Positions 28,538 through 36,475 of a DNA stretch of 64,000 nucleotides are shown here, in pieces; position 1 is the stretch's first letter; each line of letters starts with the position of its first letter. Position numbers and translations under genes: made by a program. A model generated the notes under the pieces. It did no database searches, was not told the origin of the DNA, and saw only the letters and a program-made list of their open reading frames with translations. Source of the stretch: Actinomadura_C sp036008685 (lineage in GTDB: Bacteria; Actinomycetota; Actinomycetes; Streptosporangiales; Streptosporangiaceae). The DNA is taken from positions 9,844-73,843 of the forward strand of contig DASYNF010000275.1 in the NCBI GenBank assembly GCA_036008685.1, read 5' to 3'.

Positions 28538-29488
28538 ATGAGCTCCACTCCACCTCAGGAACGAGGCACCGGACGCGGGTGGCTCCGCGACCGGGCAACG
28601 CGCCCACGGGCATACGCCACGCTGCGCCGGGATCGGCGCGCGCTGACGGCCATCGTGATGATCAGCGCGGTCGGGGTGTTCGCGGTCGGGGCACCGTTGT
28701 TCGCGGCGTCGACCGGACACGCCTACGACGGGACCTATCCACGGACGGGCCTGGACCCGACCGGCCGGCCGGTCGGCCCAGGTCACCGGTTCTGGCTCGG
28801 GGCCGACCAGCTCGGCCGTGACGTCCTCGTCCGGGCCGCCTACGGGGCTCGCGTGTCGATGGCCGTCGCACTGGCCGCGACCCTTCTGGCGGCCGTCCTC
28901 GGAGTCACGGTGGGTCTGGTGTCCGGCTTCGCGGGCCGCCCGGCCGACACGGTGCTCGCCCGGTTCATGGACCTGGTCCTGTCCCTCCCGTACATCCTCG
29001 TGGCCATCGTGCTGGCCACGACCTTCCGGCTCACCTCCGTCGCCGCGAGCCTGATCCTCACGACGCTGACCATCGGGTTCTTCTCCTTCGCGACCATCGG
29101 GAGGGTGGTCCGCGCCAAGGTGATATCGCTGAAGGAACAGGAGTTCATCACCGCGGCCAAGGCGCTCGGGGCCGGGCGGACGCGGATCATGTTCGTCGAC
29201 CTGCTCCCCAACGTGACGACGGAGGTCACCGTCCTGGCCTCCCTCACCGTCCCCATGGCGGTCATGTTCGAGGCGTCGATGTCCTACCTCGGCGTCGGGG
29301 TCCGGCCGCCGATGCCGAGCTGGGGAAGCATGCTCGGCGAAAGCGGTGAGGTCTTCGGGTCGGCCTGGTGGCTCCTCGCCGTGCCCGGGGGGCTGCTGCT
29401 CATGATGACGTTGTCCTGCACACTGCTGGCCGACGCCGTGCGGCACGCCCTCATGCCAGGCGACGTGCCGGGCCGCGGGGGGAGGTAG
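28538..29488 (+). CDS. Peptide ABC transporter permease, DppC-type
   Basis: This 316-residue membrane subunit has the OppC-type N-terminal segment (RDRRALTAIVMISAVG) and about six helices. The ATPase-coupling motif is ITAAKALGAGRTRIMFVDLLPN, and the conserved end region is YLGVGVRPPMPSWGSMLGE. It begins 117 bases after the binding-protein gene and 4 bases before the next permease gene. Here DppC precedes DppB, the reverse of the common order. Confidence 0.92.
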   Translation: MSSTPPQERGTGRGWLRDRATRPRAYATLRRDRRALTAIVMISAVGVFAVGAPLFAASTGHAYDGTYPRTGLDPTGRPVGPGHRFWLGADQLGRDVLVRAAYGARVSMAVALAATLLAAVLGVTVGLVSGFAGRPADTVLARFMDLVLSLPYILVAIVLATTFRLTSVAASLILTTLTIGFFSFATIGRVVRAKVISLKEQEFITAAKALGAGRTRIMFVDLLPNVTTEVTVLASLTVPMAVMFEASMSYLGVGVRPPMPSWGSMLGESGEVFGSAWWLLAVPGGLLLMMTLSCTLLADAVRHALMPGDVPGRGGR

Positions 29489-29492
29489 GCGG

Positions 29493-30437
29493 GTGTTCCG
29501 CTTCGTCGCCCGTCGCCTGGCCTTCACCGTGTTCGCGCTGTGGCTGATGGCCACGATGGTCTTCGCACTGCTGCGGGTGTCCCCGGGCCCGGTCGAGCGG
29601 GTCATCGGCGGCCCGCACGCCGGCGCCAGGACGCTGGCCCTGATCCGGCACAACCTCGGCCTCGACCGGTCCGTTCCGGCACAGTACCGGAGCTTCCTGG
29701 GCGGGCTGCTGCGTGGCGATCTCGGCTACTCCTACGTCAACGGCTGCCCGGTCACCGAGCTCGTCGCCGACCGGCTCCCGACGACCCTGTGCCTGGTCGC
29801 GGGCGCCGCCGTGGTCTCCCTGGCCGCCGGTGTCGGCACGGGAGTCCTGAGCGCCGTCCGGCGGGACGGGCCGCTGGACCGGATCTCGCACGGCCTGGCC
29901 GTCGTCGCGCTGTCGACACCGTCCTTCGTGATGGCCCTGGTCCTGCTGCAGGTCTCCTCCGCCGTGTCGGCCCGGCTGGGGGTGTCCTTCTTCGAGGTCG
30001 GGCCCCCTCTCCAGGAGCACTTCGCCCAGCGAATGGTCCTGCCCGTGACGGGGCTGGGCCTGGTCATGGCCGCCGGCTACAGCCGGCTCAGCCGGGGGTC
30101 GACGCTCGAAGTGCTCGCGGAGGACTACATCCGCACGGCGCGGGCCAAAGGGGTGCCGGAGAGCCGGATCACCCGCGTGCACGCCCTGCGGCCCGCGCTC
30201 AGCCCCGTGATCGCGCAGTTCGGAGTCGACGTCGGTGTGCTCGTGGGCTCCACCATCGTCACCGAACAGGTCTTCGGCCTTCAGGGCATCGGGCAGCTCG
30301 TCTATCAGTCCATCGCGGTCGGCGACGCGCCCGTGATCGTCGGTGTCGCTCTGCTGGTGACGTTCTGTGTCACCATCGCCAACCTCGTCGTGGACATGGT
30401 GCACCACCTCCTCGACCCACGGCTGCGCCTGGACTAG
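29493..30437 (+). CDS. Peptide ABC transporter permease, DppB-type
   Basis: This 314-residue membrane subunit opens with FVARRLAFTVFALWLMATMVFALLR in pieces typical of OppB/DppB, and has six helices. The coupling motif is TARAKGVPESRITRVHALRPA. No ATPase genes follow. The next gene is mshC on the opposite strand, whose stop codon overlaps this one in the palindrome CTAG (30434-30437). This transporter probably borrows ATPases encoded elsewhere. Confidence 0.92.
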   Translation: MFRFVARRLAFTVFALWLMATMVFALLRVSPGPVERVIGGPHAGARTLALIRHNLGLDRSVPAQYRSFLGGLLRGDLGYSYVNGCPVTELVADRLPTTLCLVAGAAVVSLAAGVGTGVLSAVRRDGPLDRISHGLAVVALSTPSFVMALVLLQVSSAVSARLGVSFFEVGPPLQEHFAQRMVLPVTGLGLVMAAGYSRLSRGSTLEVLAEDYIRTARAKGVPESRITRVHALRPALSPVIAQFGVDVGVLVGSTIVTEQVFGLQGIGQLVYQSIAVGDAPVIVGVALLVTFCVTIANLVVDMVHHLLDPRLRLD

Positions 30438-31675
30438 AGGGCCACCCCGAGCAGGGCGTCGGCGATGGCGCGCACCTGACCGGGCGCCCGCTCGTCGGAC
30501 CGGCCACCGGCCGCGGCGAGCTCCGCCCAGCGGTCCACGGCGGCCAGCGCGGCCGGAGCGTCCAGGTCGTCGGTGAGGTGGCGGCGCACCTCGCCGAGCA
30601 GCGTCGCGGCCTCGGGACCGGCTCCTGGTCGCACCGCCTCACGCCACCGGGCGAGCCGGGCGGTCGCCGTGTCCAGGTCCGCGGAGGTCCATTCCCAGTC
30701 GGACCGGTAGTGATGGGCCAGCAGGGCCAGCCTGATCGCCATCGGATCGTCGCCCGCCGCGAGGAGCCTGGAGACGAAGACGAGGTTGCCACGCGACTTC
30801 GACATCTTCTCGCCGTCCAGGCCGACCATGCCCGCGTGGACGTAGGCTCGGGCGTGCGGGCGCCGGCCGATCGCCACCTGGGCGTGCGAGGCCCCCATCT
30901 CATGGTGGGGGAAGGCCAGGTCGCTGCCGCCGCCCTCGATGTCGAAGGTCATGCCGAGCCGGTCCAGCGAGATGGCGGAGCACTCGACGTGCCATCCGGG
31001 CCGGCCACGGCCGAAGGGCGAGTCCCAGCCCGGCTCGCCGGGCCGCTGCGCCATCCAGAGCAGCGCGTCGAGCGGGTCCTTCTTGCCACGCCGGCCGGGG
31101 TCGCCTCCCCGTTCGGCGAACAACGGCAGCATCTCCGCATGGCTCAGCCCGCTGACCTGGCCGAAGTCCGGGTCGGAGCTGATCGGGAAGTAGATGTCCC
31201 CGTCGAGCTCGTACACGGCGCCCTTCGCCCGCAGCCGTTCGATCATCTCGATGATGAGGGGGATCGCCTCGACCGCCCCGACATAGTGGTCAGGGGGGAG
31301 GATCCGCAGCGCCGTCATGTCCTCGCGGAACAGCGTGATCTCTCGCTCCGCGAGTGCCCGCCAGTCCTCACCGGTCTCGGCGGCACGCTCCAGCAGCGGG
31401 TCGTCGACATCTGTGACGTTCTGCACATACTGGACCTCATGGCCGGCGTCCTGCCAGACCCGGTTGACCAGGTCGAAGGCGAGGTACGTGGCCGCATGCC
31501 CGAGATGTGTGGCGTCGTAGGGCGTGATGCCGCAGACGTACATCCGGGCCGTCGGGCCAGGATCGGTGGGCCGGACAGCGCCCGCACCGGTGTCGTACAC
31601 GTTCAGTTGCAGGCCCGCGCCCGGCAGTCCGTTGTCTGCCAGGCGGGGCACCTCTGGTGCGGGCCACGATCGCAT
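30434..31675 (-). CDS. mshC: Cysteine:glucosaminyl-inositol ligase MshC
   Basis: MshC joins cysteine to GlcN-inositol in mycothiol synthesis and descends from cysteinyl-tRNA synthetase. The 413-residue product has the zinc Cys and HIGH-type motif in YVCGITPYDATHLGHA, then NVTDVDDPLLERA, the catalytic-domain HVECSAIS and the KMSKS loop EKMSKSRGN. It is shorter than CysRS because the anticodon-binding domain is reduced, which distinguishes the two. The ATG at 31675 lies 7 bases after a TAAGCT box. Mycothiol is the actinobacterial thiol buffer, which is strong taxonomic evidence. Confidence 0.95.
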   Translation of the reverse strand: MRSWPAPEVPRLADNGLPGAGLQLNVYDTGAGAVRPTDPGPTARMYVCGITPYDATHLGHAATYLAFDLVNRVWQDAGHEVQYVQNVTDVDDPLLERAAETGEDWRALAEREITLFREDMTALRILPPDHYVGAVEAIPLIIEMIERLRAKGAVYELDGDIYFPISSDPDFGQVSGLSHAEMLPLFAERGGDPGRRGKKDPLDALLWMAQRPGEPGWDSPFGRGRPGWHVECSAISLDRLGMTFDIEGGGSDLAFPHHEMGASHAQVAIGRRPHARAYVHAGMVGLDGEKMSKSRGNLVFVSRLLAAGDDPMAIRLALLAHHYRSDWEWTSADLDTATARLARWREAVRPGAGPEAATLLGEVRRHLTDDLDAPAALAAVDRWAELAAAGGRSDERAPGQVRAIADALLGVAL

Positions 31676-31682
31676 ACCCGGC

Positions 31683-31688
31683 AGCTTA
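31683..31688 (-). promoter_or_regulatory. Candidate -10 box of mshC
   Basis: TAAGCT on the minus strand is followed by 7 bases and then the mshC ATG, without a Shine-Dalgarno sequence. This is consistent with a leaderless mRNA. Confidence 0.45.
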
Positions 31689-31747
31689 TCTGTGCTGTGC
31701 ACACTCCCGATCAGGCGGCGGGTGGCCCGGCGCACAAGACGCATAGA

Positions 31748-32004
31748 TCACATCACGGCGCGCCACGCGCCGTGGTCGCCGGGCACGGGATTGGAGTCGT
31801 AACGGAGGCGACCGGCCGAAAGAGCCGTGAGGCTGACCGACGCCGTCCGGCTCCGCGGAGATGAGGTGAAAGGGATCGAAGGTCTCCGGATCGACGTCGC
31901 CGAGCTTGCCCTCCGCGGCCGTCCGCAACGGCAGCACCCCCCGAGACGCGGACGTCCTCGGGAGCCGGAGCCGAGGGGGTGAAACAGATCACAGCCGTGT
32001 ACAT
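31748..32004 (-). pseudogene. Possible decayed small gene in the 0.5-kb gap before mshC
   Basis: The 517 bases between mshC and the SCO1664-type gene contain no intact gene. On the minus strand, three consecutive stretches in different frames have protein-like composition. They are VICFTPSAPAPEDVRVSG (about 32004-31945), then RTAAEGKLGDVDPETFDPF (about 31925-31870), then LRYDSNPVPGDHGAWRAVM and a stop (to 31748). Joining them needs one slip at a run of six G and one near a GGTC duplication. This could be a frameshifted gene of about 85 codons; I do not recognise the family. Confidence 0.3.
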
Positions 32005-32041
32005 AGCGGTAGTGGAGCATTCCCGCTCGGGTCCCGGTCAT

Positions 32042-32178
32042 CAGCACAGGCCCGCGAGCGGGCCGGCGTCGTCTGGACTGAGGAGTGAGGGAGCGAGGTA
32101 CGAGTGACCGAAGGACGAGGGAAGACGGCGCCTCGAAGGCCCGCGAGCCACCGCGCGGAGCGCGGCCATGAACACAGC
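32042..32178. repeat. Dispersed intergenic repeat, copy B
   Basis: This is the second copy of the repeat seen at 8684-8818. Positions 32091-32178 align without gaps to 8731-8818 at about 71 of 88 positions, including the identical final ATGAACACAGC. Here that ATG starts no visible gene. A degenerate version of the same end (ATCAGCACAG) stands at about 32040, so this copy too seems bracketed by short direct repeats. It sits in the tail region of the SCO1664-type gene. Confidence 0.75.
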
Positions 32179-32192
32179 CCGAGCGCCGGAGG

Positions 32193-32978
32193 CTACAGGG
32201 GCGGCCAGGGAATGGCGGGCCAGTCCTCCGGCGGATAGGGATGGACGCGGTGCTTGAGCATCAGCTCGATCCGGCGCCGCGTGGCGTCCACCTCGGCGGC
32301 GGTCAGCAGGTCCGAGAGCCGCCGTCCCAGGTCTCCGGTGTCCATCGCGGCCTTGACCTGGCTCAACGCCTGGATCGCCTCGTCGGTAAGGGGCTTGCCG
32401 CGCCACTGCCACAGGACCGTGCGGAGCTTGTAGTCCACGGAGAAGCACACGCCGTGGTCGCAGCCGTACACGTGGCCGTCACCGGGCGGCAGCAGGTGCC
32501 CGATCTTACGGTCGGCGTTGTTGACGACGGCGTCGAAGACCGCCATGCGGCGGATCATGGGGTCGTCGGCCCGCGACAGCGCGACGAGGTCGACCTCCGG
32601 GTCCGGTTCGATCCAGAGCTGGACCATCCCGGGTCCGTACGGCCCGTCCCTGTGCACCGTCGGGGGAACGACGCGCCAGCCCATCGCCTGCGACACCGCG
32701 TAGGCCGCGACCTCCCGCTCCGCCAGCGTGCCGTCGGGAAAGTCCCACAGCGGCCGTTCGCCGGCCACCGGCTTGTAGACGCAGGCGCCGCTGACCCCCT
32801 CCCACTCCACCGTGCAGTAGAGCGTCGCGTTGGACGCCGCCACGAGCCGGCCCTCCACGGTGATGCGTCCCTGCCGGAGCAGCGCCTCGGCCGTCTCGAC
32901 ATCCGTGGGATCGACCGAACCGTCATGGTCGCCTCCGCGGCCGGGGGGGGACGAGCGGTCCCGCGAGGGCTGGGTCAT
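32193..32978 (-). CDS. SCO1664-family protein (PI3/PI4-kinase-like fold)
   Basis: This 261-residue conserved actinobacterial protein matches the SCO1664 family. The segments ACVYKPVAGERPLWDFPDG and REVAAYAVS resemble the lysine-containing N-lobe of the atypical kinase fold. AVFDAVVNNADRKIGHLL with the following GCDHGVCFSVD resembles a catalytic and metal-binding loop (N-x2-R/H-N-type and D-H-G). The biochemical activity is unknown. It lies downstream of the phosphomutase and DUF3090 genes on the same strand, an arrangement conserved next to mshC in Streptomyces. Confidence 0.85.
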   Translation of the reverse strand: MTQPSRDRSSPPGRGGDHDGSVDPTDVETAEALLRQGRITVEGRLVAASNATLYCTVEWEGVSGACVYKPVAGERPLWDFPDGTLAEREVAAYAVSQAMGWRVVPPTVHRDGPYGPGMVQLWIEPDPEVDLVALSRADDPMIRRMAVFDAVVNNADRKIGHLLPPGDGHVYGCDHGVCFSVDYKLRTVLWQWRGKPLTDEAIQALSQVKAAMDTGDLGRRLSDLLTAAEVDATRRRIELMLKHRVHPYPPEDWPAIPWPPL

Positions 32979-33068
32979 GCGGTCATTGTCCAGGGCAGCG
33001 ACCGCGGCATCCAGCGCGGCACCGTTTCCGCCCCGATCATCCGGTTATCGCGGATCGAACCGGTCATA

Positions 33069-33617
33069 TCACCCAAGATGCCCGTTCTGCCGCGGGCACA
33101 CGTGACCCGCGGCGTCGAGGGGGAGCCCGCACAGCGGACAGGGCGGCCGGCCGGCGGCCACCACGCGCAGGGCGCGCTGGGAGAAGGCCCGCGCCTGGCC
33201 GGCGGTGATGCGCACGCGCAGCACGACGACCTGCGGCTCGTCCTCGCCGATCGCGGTCTCGGCCTCGTCCTCGCCGACCTCCTGGGCCTCGATGATGACC
33301 CGCTCGTCATCGGGGTCCCAGGCCAGCGCCATCGTGCCGACGCGGAACTCCTCCTCCACCGGCTGGTCGAGGGGCTCATCGTCCTGGAGTTCGGTCGGGG
33401 CCACGGCCGGCACGGAGCCGATTCCGCCGCTGCGTCGCAGCACCTCGTCCAGCAGTTCCTCCAGCCGTTCGGCCAGGAGGGTCACCTGGAACTTCTCCAG
33501 GCCGACGCTCGTGATCCTCCGGCCCGCCCGAGCCTGGAGATAGAAGGCGCGCTCGCCCGGCTGGCCGACGGCACCGGCGATGAACCTGTCCGGCATGTCA
33601 TAGGAGATGACAGGCAT
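33069..33617 (-). CDS. DUF3090 family protein with C-terminal zinc ribbon
   Basis: This 182-residue actinobacterial protein of unknown function opens with the typical SYDMPDRFIAGAVGQPGERAFYLQA, here in short form, and has an acidic middle (about 95-135). It ends with a C-x2-C plus H-x-C cluster (CPLCG and HVCPRQNGH) that should bind zinc. It starts 21 bases after the phosphomutase stop and lies 90 bases before the SCO1664-type gene, so the three form an operon. Confidence 0.88.
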   Translation of the reverse strand: MPVISYDMPDRFIAGAVGQPGERAFYLQARAGRRITSVGLEKFQVTLLAERLEELLDEVLRRSGGIGSVPAVAPTELQDDEPLDQPVEEEFRVGTMALAWDPDDERVIIEAQEVGEDEAETAIGEDEPQVVVLRVRITAGQARAFSQRALRVVAAGRPPCPLCGLPLDAAGHVCPRQNGHLG

Positions 33618-33638
33618 ACGACGACCCTACCGCCGGCT

Positions 33639-34319
33639 CTAAGCGCCGCCGCCGACCGGCGCGTCACCGTCGCCGGCCCCCGGCGCGGGGACGATCCCCT
33701 CGGCTCCGCCGGTGTCGTTGAGCCGGACCAGGAACGGCCGCAGCTCCGTGTAACGGATCACGCTCAGGGACGCGGGGTCGGCGTGGATGCGCTGGAACTG
33801 GTCCAGGTGGAGCCCGAGGGCGTCGGCGACGATGGCCTTGATGATGTCGCCGTGGCTGCACACCAGGTAGGTCGCCTCCGGGCCGAGCCGCGCGTTCCAG
33901 TCGCGCACGGCGCCGACGGCGCGGTGCTGCGCCTCCGGCAGCGACTCGCCCTCCTCGCCGGGGAAGCGGGCCGCGCTCGGATGAGACTGCACGACGCGCC
34001 ACAGCGGCTCTTCGGCGAGCTCTTCCAGCCGGCGTCCGGTCCAGTCCCCATAGCGGACCTCGCCCAGCCGCTCGTCGACCTCCACCTTGTCGACCGGAGC
34101 CGACTCCGGCCGCAGCGCGACGACGGCTCCGGCCGTCTCCCGGCAGCGGTCCAGCGGGCTCGACACCACGGCGTCGAGCGGGACGGCGGCGATGCGGGCC
34201 GCCAGGGCCTGCGCCTGCGCCCGGCCGCGGTCGTCGAGGTGTACCTCGGGAGTCCAGCCGGCGAGCACCGGGCCGGTCAGCTCGGTGAGGCCGTGCCGGA
34301 CGAGAAGAAGCGTGGTCAC
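33639..34319 (-). CDS. Histidine-phosphatase-family protein (MSMEG_4193-type phosphomutase)
   Basis: This 226-residue member of the phosphoglycerate mutase/acid phosphatase superfamily has the catalytic LVRHGLTE near the N-terminus. The second-half His is in CSHGDIIKAI, and the substrate Arg are in SPLDRCRETA. The exact substrate is unknown. The GTG at 34319 is the start that puts LLLVRHG at the usual distance; a longer frame would add 13 residues. It is the first gene of a three-gene operon with DUF3090 and the SCO1664-type gene, and divergent from corA. Confidence 0.87.
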   Translation of the reverse strand: MTTLLLVRHGLTELTGPVLAGWTPEVHLDDRGRAQAQALAARIAAVPLDAVVSSPLDRCRETAGAVVALRPESAPVDKVEVDERLGEVRYGDWTGRRLEELAEEPLWRVVQSHPSAARFPGEEGESLPEAQHRAVGAVRDWNARLGPEATYLVCSHGDIIKAIVADALGLHLDQFQRIHADPASLSVIRYTELRPFLVRLNDTGGAEGIVPAPGAGDGDAPVGGGA

Positions 34320-34410
34320 GGATGGCACTCTACGAGGTAATACGGCCGCACTCGCCATCTATGCCGCAGTGTCACCCTCATACGCCGAGCGGATCCCTCA
34401 CAATCGTCGG

Positions 34411-35385
34411 GTGATCGTCAACTGCGCCATCTACCGGTCCGGGGTCCGCGAGGACGTGACCGGTGACATCAGCGATGCCCTGGAAGCCGCCCGCGAGGAC
34501 GGCGACGCCTTCATGTGGATCGGCCTGCACGAGCCGGACGAGGAGACGTTCCAGCACATCAACGAGGAGCTCAAGCTCCATCCCCTCTCGGTGGAGGAGG
34601 CGCTGAGCGGCGAGCACCAGCGGTCCAAACTGGAGCGCTACGACGACATCACCTTCGTCCTCCTCAAGACCGTGCACTTCGACGAGTCCGTCGCGGACGT
34701 GAAGATCGGCAAGATCATGGTCTTCGCCGGCAGGGATTTCGTCGTCACGGTGCGGCACGGCGACGGCACTCCCCTGACACAGACCCGCCGGCGGCTGGAG
34801 GCCGACCCCGAGCTTCTCGCCAGTGGTCCGGCGGCCGTCCTGTACGGGGTGTGCGACGAGGTGGTCGACCGCTACAGCGCGGTCGCGCACCGGGTGGAGG
34901 CCTCCATCATGGCGCTGGAGCGGCAGGTCTTCGCCGCGCGACAGAGCGACGTCACCGCGAAGATCTACGAACTCAAGCGCGAGGTCCTGGAGTTCCGCGC
35001 GGCCGAGGACCCGCTGATCCCGGTTCTCCGGGAAATCACCCGGGGGCGCGTGGACGGCTACGCGAAGATGACGGAGTACTTCAGCGACGTGCTGCACCAG
35101 CTCCTGCGGGTGGACCAGGACGTCGAGTCGCACAACGAGTTGCTCACCAGCGTGCTGAGCGCCCATCTCGCGCTGCTGAGCAAGCAGGAGAACCAGGACC
35201 AGCGCAGGATCTCGGCCTGGGGTGCGATCATCATGGTCCCCACCATGATCGCCGGCATCTACGGGATGAACTTCAAGTACATGCCGGAGCTGGGATGGAT
35301 CAGCGGATACCCGGTGGCCCTGAGCCTGATGGCCGGGGTCTGTCTCTTTCTCTACTGGCGGTTCAAACGGGGCGGCTGGCTGTAG
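34411..35385 (+). CDS. corA: CorA-family magnesium/cobalt transporter
   Basis: This is a pentameric inner-membrane Mg2+ channel of the CorA (MIT) family, 324 residues. A long cytoplasmic funnel domain (to about 255) ends in two C-terminal helices (GAIIMVPTMIAGI and VALSLMAGVCLFLYW) separated by the signature YGMNF. The GTG at 34411 is chosen because homologous sequence begins there; the frame is open earlier without family character. A CACAAT box 6 bases before the GTG hints at leaderless expression but is weak. Confidence 0.93.
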   Translation: MIVNCAIYRSGVREDVTGDISDALEAAREDGDAFMWIGLHEPDEETFQHINEELKLHPLSVEEALSGEHQRSKLERYDDITFVLLKTVHFDESVADVKIGKIMVFAGRDFVVTVRHGDGTPLTQTRRRLEADPELLASGPAAVLYGVCDEVVDRYSAVAHRVEASIMALERQVFAARQSDVTAKIYELKREVLEFRAAEDPLIPVLREITRGRVDGYAKMTEYFSDVLHQLLRVDQDVESHNELLTSVLSAHLALLSKQENQDQRRISAWGAIIMVPTMIAGIYGMNFKYMPELGWISGYPVALSLMAGVCLFLYWRFKRGGWL

Positions 35386-35391
35386 CCGTGC

Positions 35392-35420
35392 GGGGGTGCG
35401 GCGGTCACCGCCGCACCCCC
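35392..35420. terminator. Bidirectional terminator between corA and uppP
   Basis: A perfect 13-bp stem (35392-35404 with 35408-35420) with a 3-base loop sits between two convergent genes, 6 bases after the corA stop and 12 bases before the uppP stop. Confidence 0.8.
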
Positions 35421-35432
35421 TGACCCGGGCTC

Positions 35433-36251
35433 TCAGGTCGCCGAGATGGCCCCGGCCGCCAGCAGGCCCAGGAGGATCCCGCCGAGCGCGACGCGGTAGT
35501 AGACGAAGACCACGGTGGAGTGCCGGACCAGGAACTTGAGCAGCCAGGCGATCGAGGCGTAGCCGACGATGAAGGACACGATGGTCGCCACCACGGTCGG
35601 GCCGAGCTGTATGCCGCCCTCGCCGACCTTGCGGAGCTCGAACAGCCCGGACAGCACCACCGCCGGGATCGACAGCAGGAACGAATAGCGGGCCGCGGCC
35701 TCACGGGTGTAACCAAGGAACAGGGCACCGGTCATCGTCGATCCGGAGCGGGACGACCCCGGGATGAGCGCCAGGCACTGGAAGCCGCCGATCAGCAGGC
35801 CGTCGCGCAGGTTCAGGTCGTCGACCGTCCGCTTGTGCCGGCCGGCCCACTCGGCGACCATGAGCAGCAGGCCCATGACGATGAGGGAGGTCGCGTTCAG
35901 CCACAGATTGCGGGCCGGCTCCTCGATGAAGTCCTTGAACGCCAGGCCGAAGACGCCGATCGGGATCGTGCCGAGGCCGATGTACCAGCCCATGCGGGCG
36001 TCCCGGTGCGTACGCAGCTCACGGGTCCAGAGACTGCGGGTCCAGGTGGTCGTGATCCGGATCAGGTCCTTGCCGAAATAGAGCAGGACCGCGGCCATGG
36101 TGCCGAGCTGGATCACCGCTGTGAAGGCCGCACCCGGGTCACGCCAGCCCAGCATCTTGGGCACGATCAGCAGATGTCCCGAGCTCGAGATCGGCAGGAA
36201 CTCGGTGAGGCCCTGGACGATTCCGAGCACGGTCGCTTCCACGAAGTTCAC
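35433..36251 (-). CDS. uppP: Undecaprenyl-diphosphatase UppP (BacA)
   Basis: UppP dephosphorylates undecaprenyl pyrophosphate so that the lipid carrier can be reused in cell-wall synthesis. The 272-residue polytopic protein has both signature regions, GLTEFLPISSSGHL near the N-terminus and PGSSRSGSTM in the second half. Eight or so hydrophobic segments are visible. The GTG at 36251 is chosen because NFVEATVLGIVQG is the family N-terminus and GGAGGG lies 12 bases upstream. Overproduction of such enzymes gives bacitracin resistance in other bacteria. Confidence 0.95.
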   Translation of the reverse strand: MNFVEATVLGIVQGLTEFLPISSSGHLLIVPKMLGWRDPGAAFTAVIQLGTMAAVLLYFGKDLIRITTTWTRSLWTRELRTHRDARMGWYIGLGTIPIGVFGLAFKDFIEEPARNLWLNATSLIVMGLLLMVAEWAGRHKRTVDDLNLRDGLLIGGFQCLALIPGSSRSGSTMTGALFLGYTREAAARYSFLLSIPAVVLSGLFELRKVGEGGIQLGPTVVATIVSFIVGYASIAWLLKFLVRHSTVVFVYYRVALGGILLGLLAAGAISAT

Positions 36252-36380
36252 GAGATGGGTTTTCCCTCCGGCACGAACAGATTGATCTCGAAAGCGTAGC
36301 GACCGGTGCGCGCTCCGTGCGGGCGACCGGGTGGAAAGGACGGCCCGTAGGCCACGGCGCACGGTGCCCCTGACCGGGGC

Positions 36381-36433
36381 CCGGACCGGATCCGGTCCGG
36401 CCGGGCCCGCGCGACCCGGACCAGCCGGGTCGC
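36381..36433. repeat. Palindrome and hairpin between uppP and the aldo/keto reductase gene
   Basis: A perfect 20-base palindrome, ccggaccggatccggtccgg (36381-36400), is followed by a 9-bp hairpin (36411-36419 with 36425-36433, 5-base loop). Both are in the 224 bases between two divergent genes and end 42 bases before the reductase ATG. They could be an operator, a leader structure or a processed stem; I cannot tell which. Confidence 0.6.
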
Positions 36434-36475
36434 GGGCGTGAGCCCGGCCCCTGGTCTCCGGTAACCTCCGCGTCC

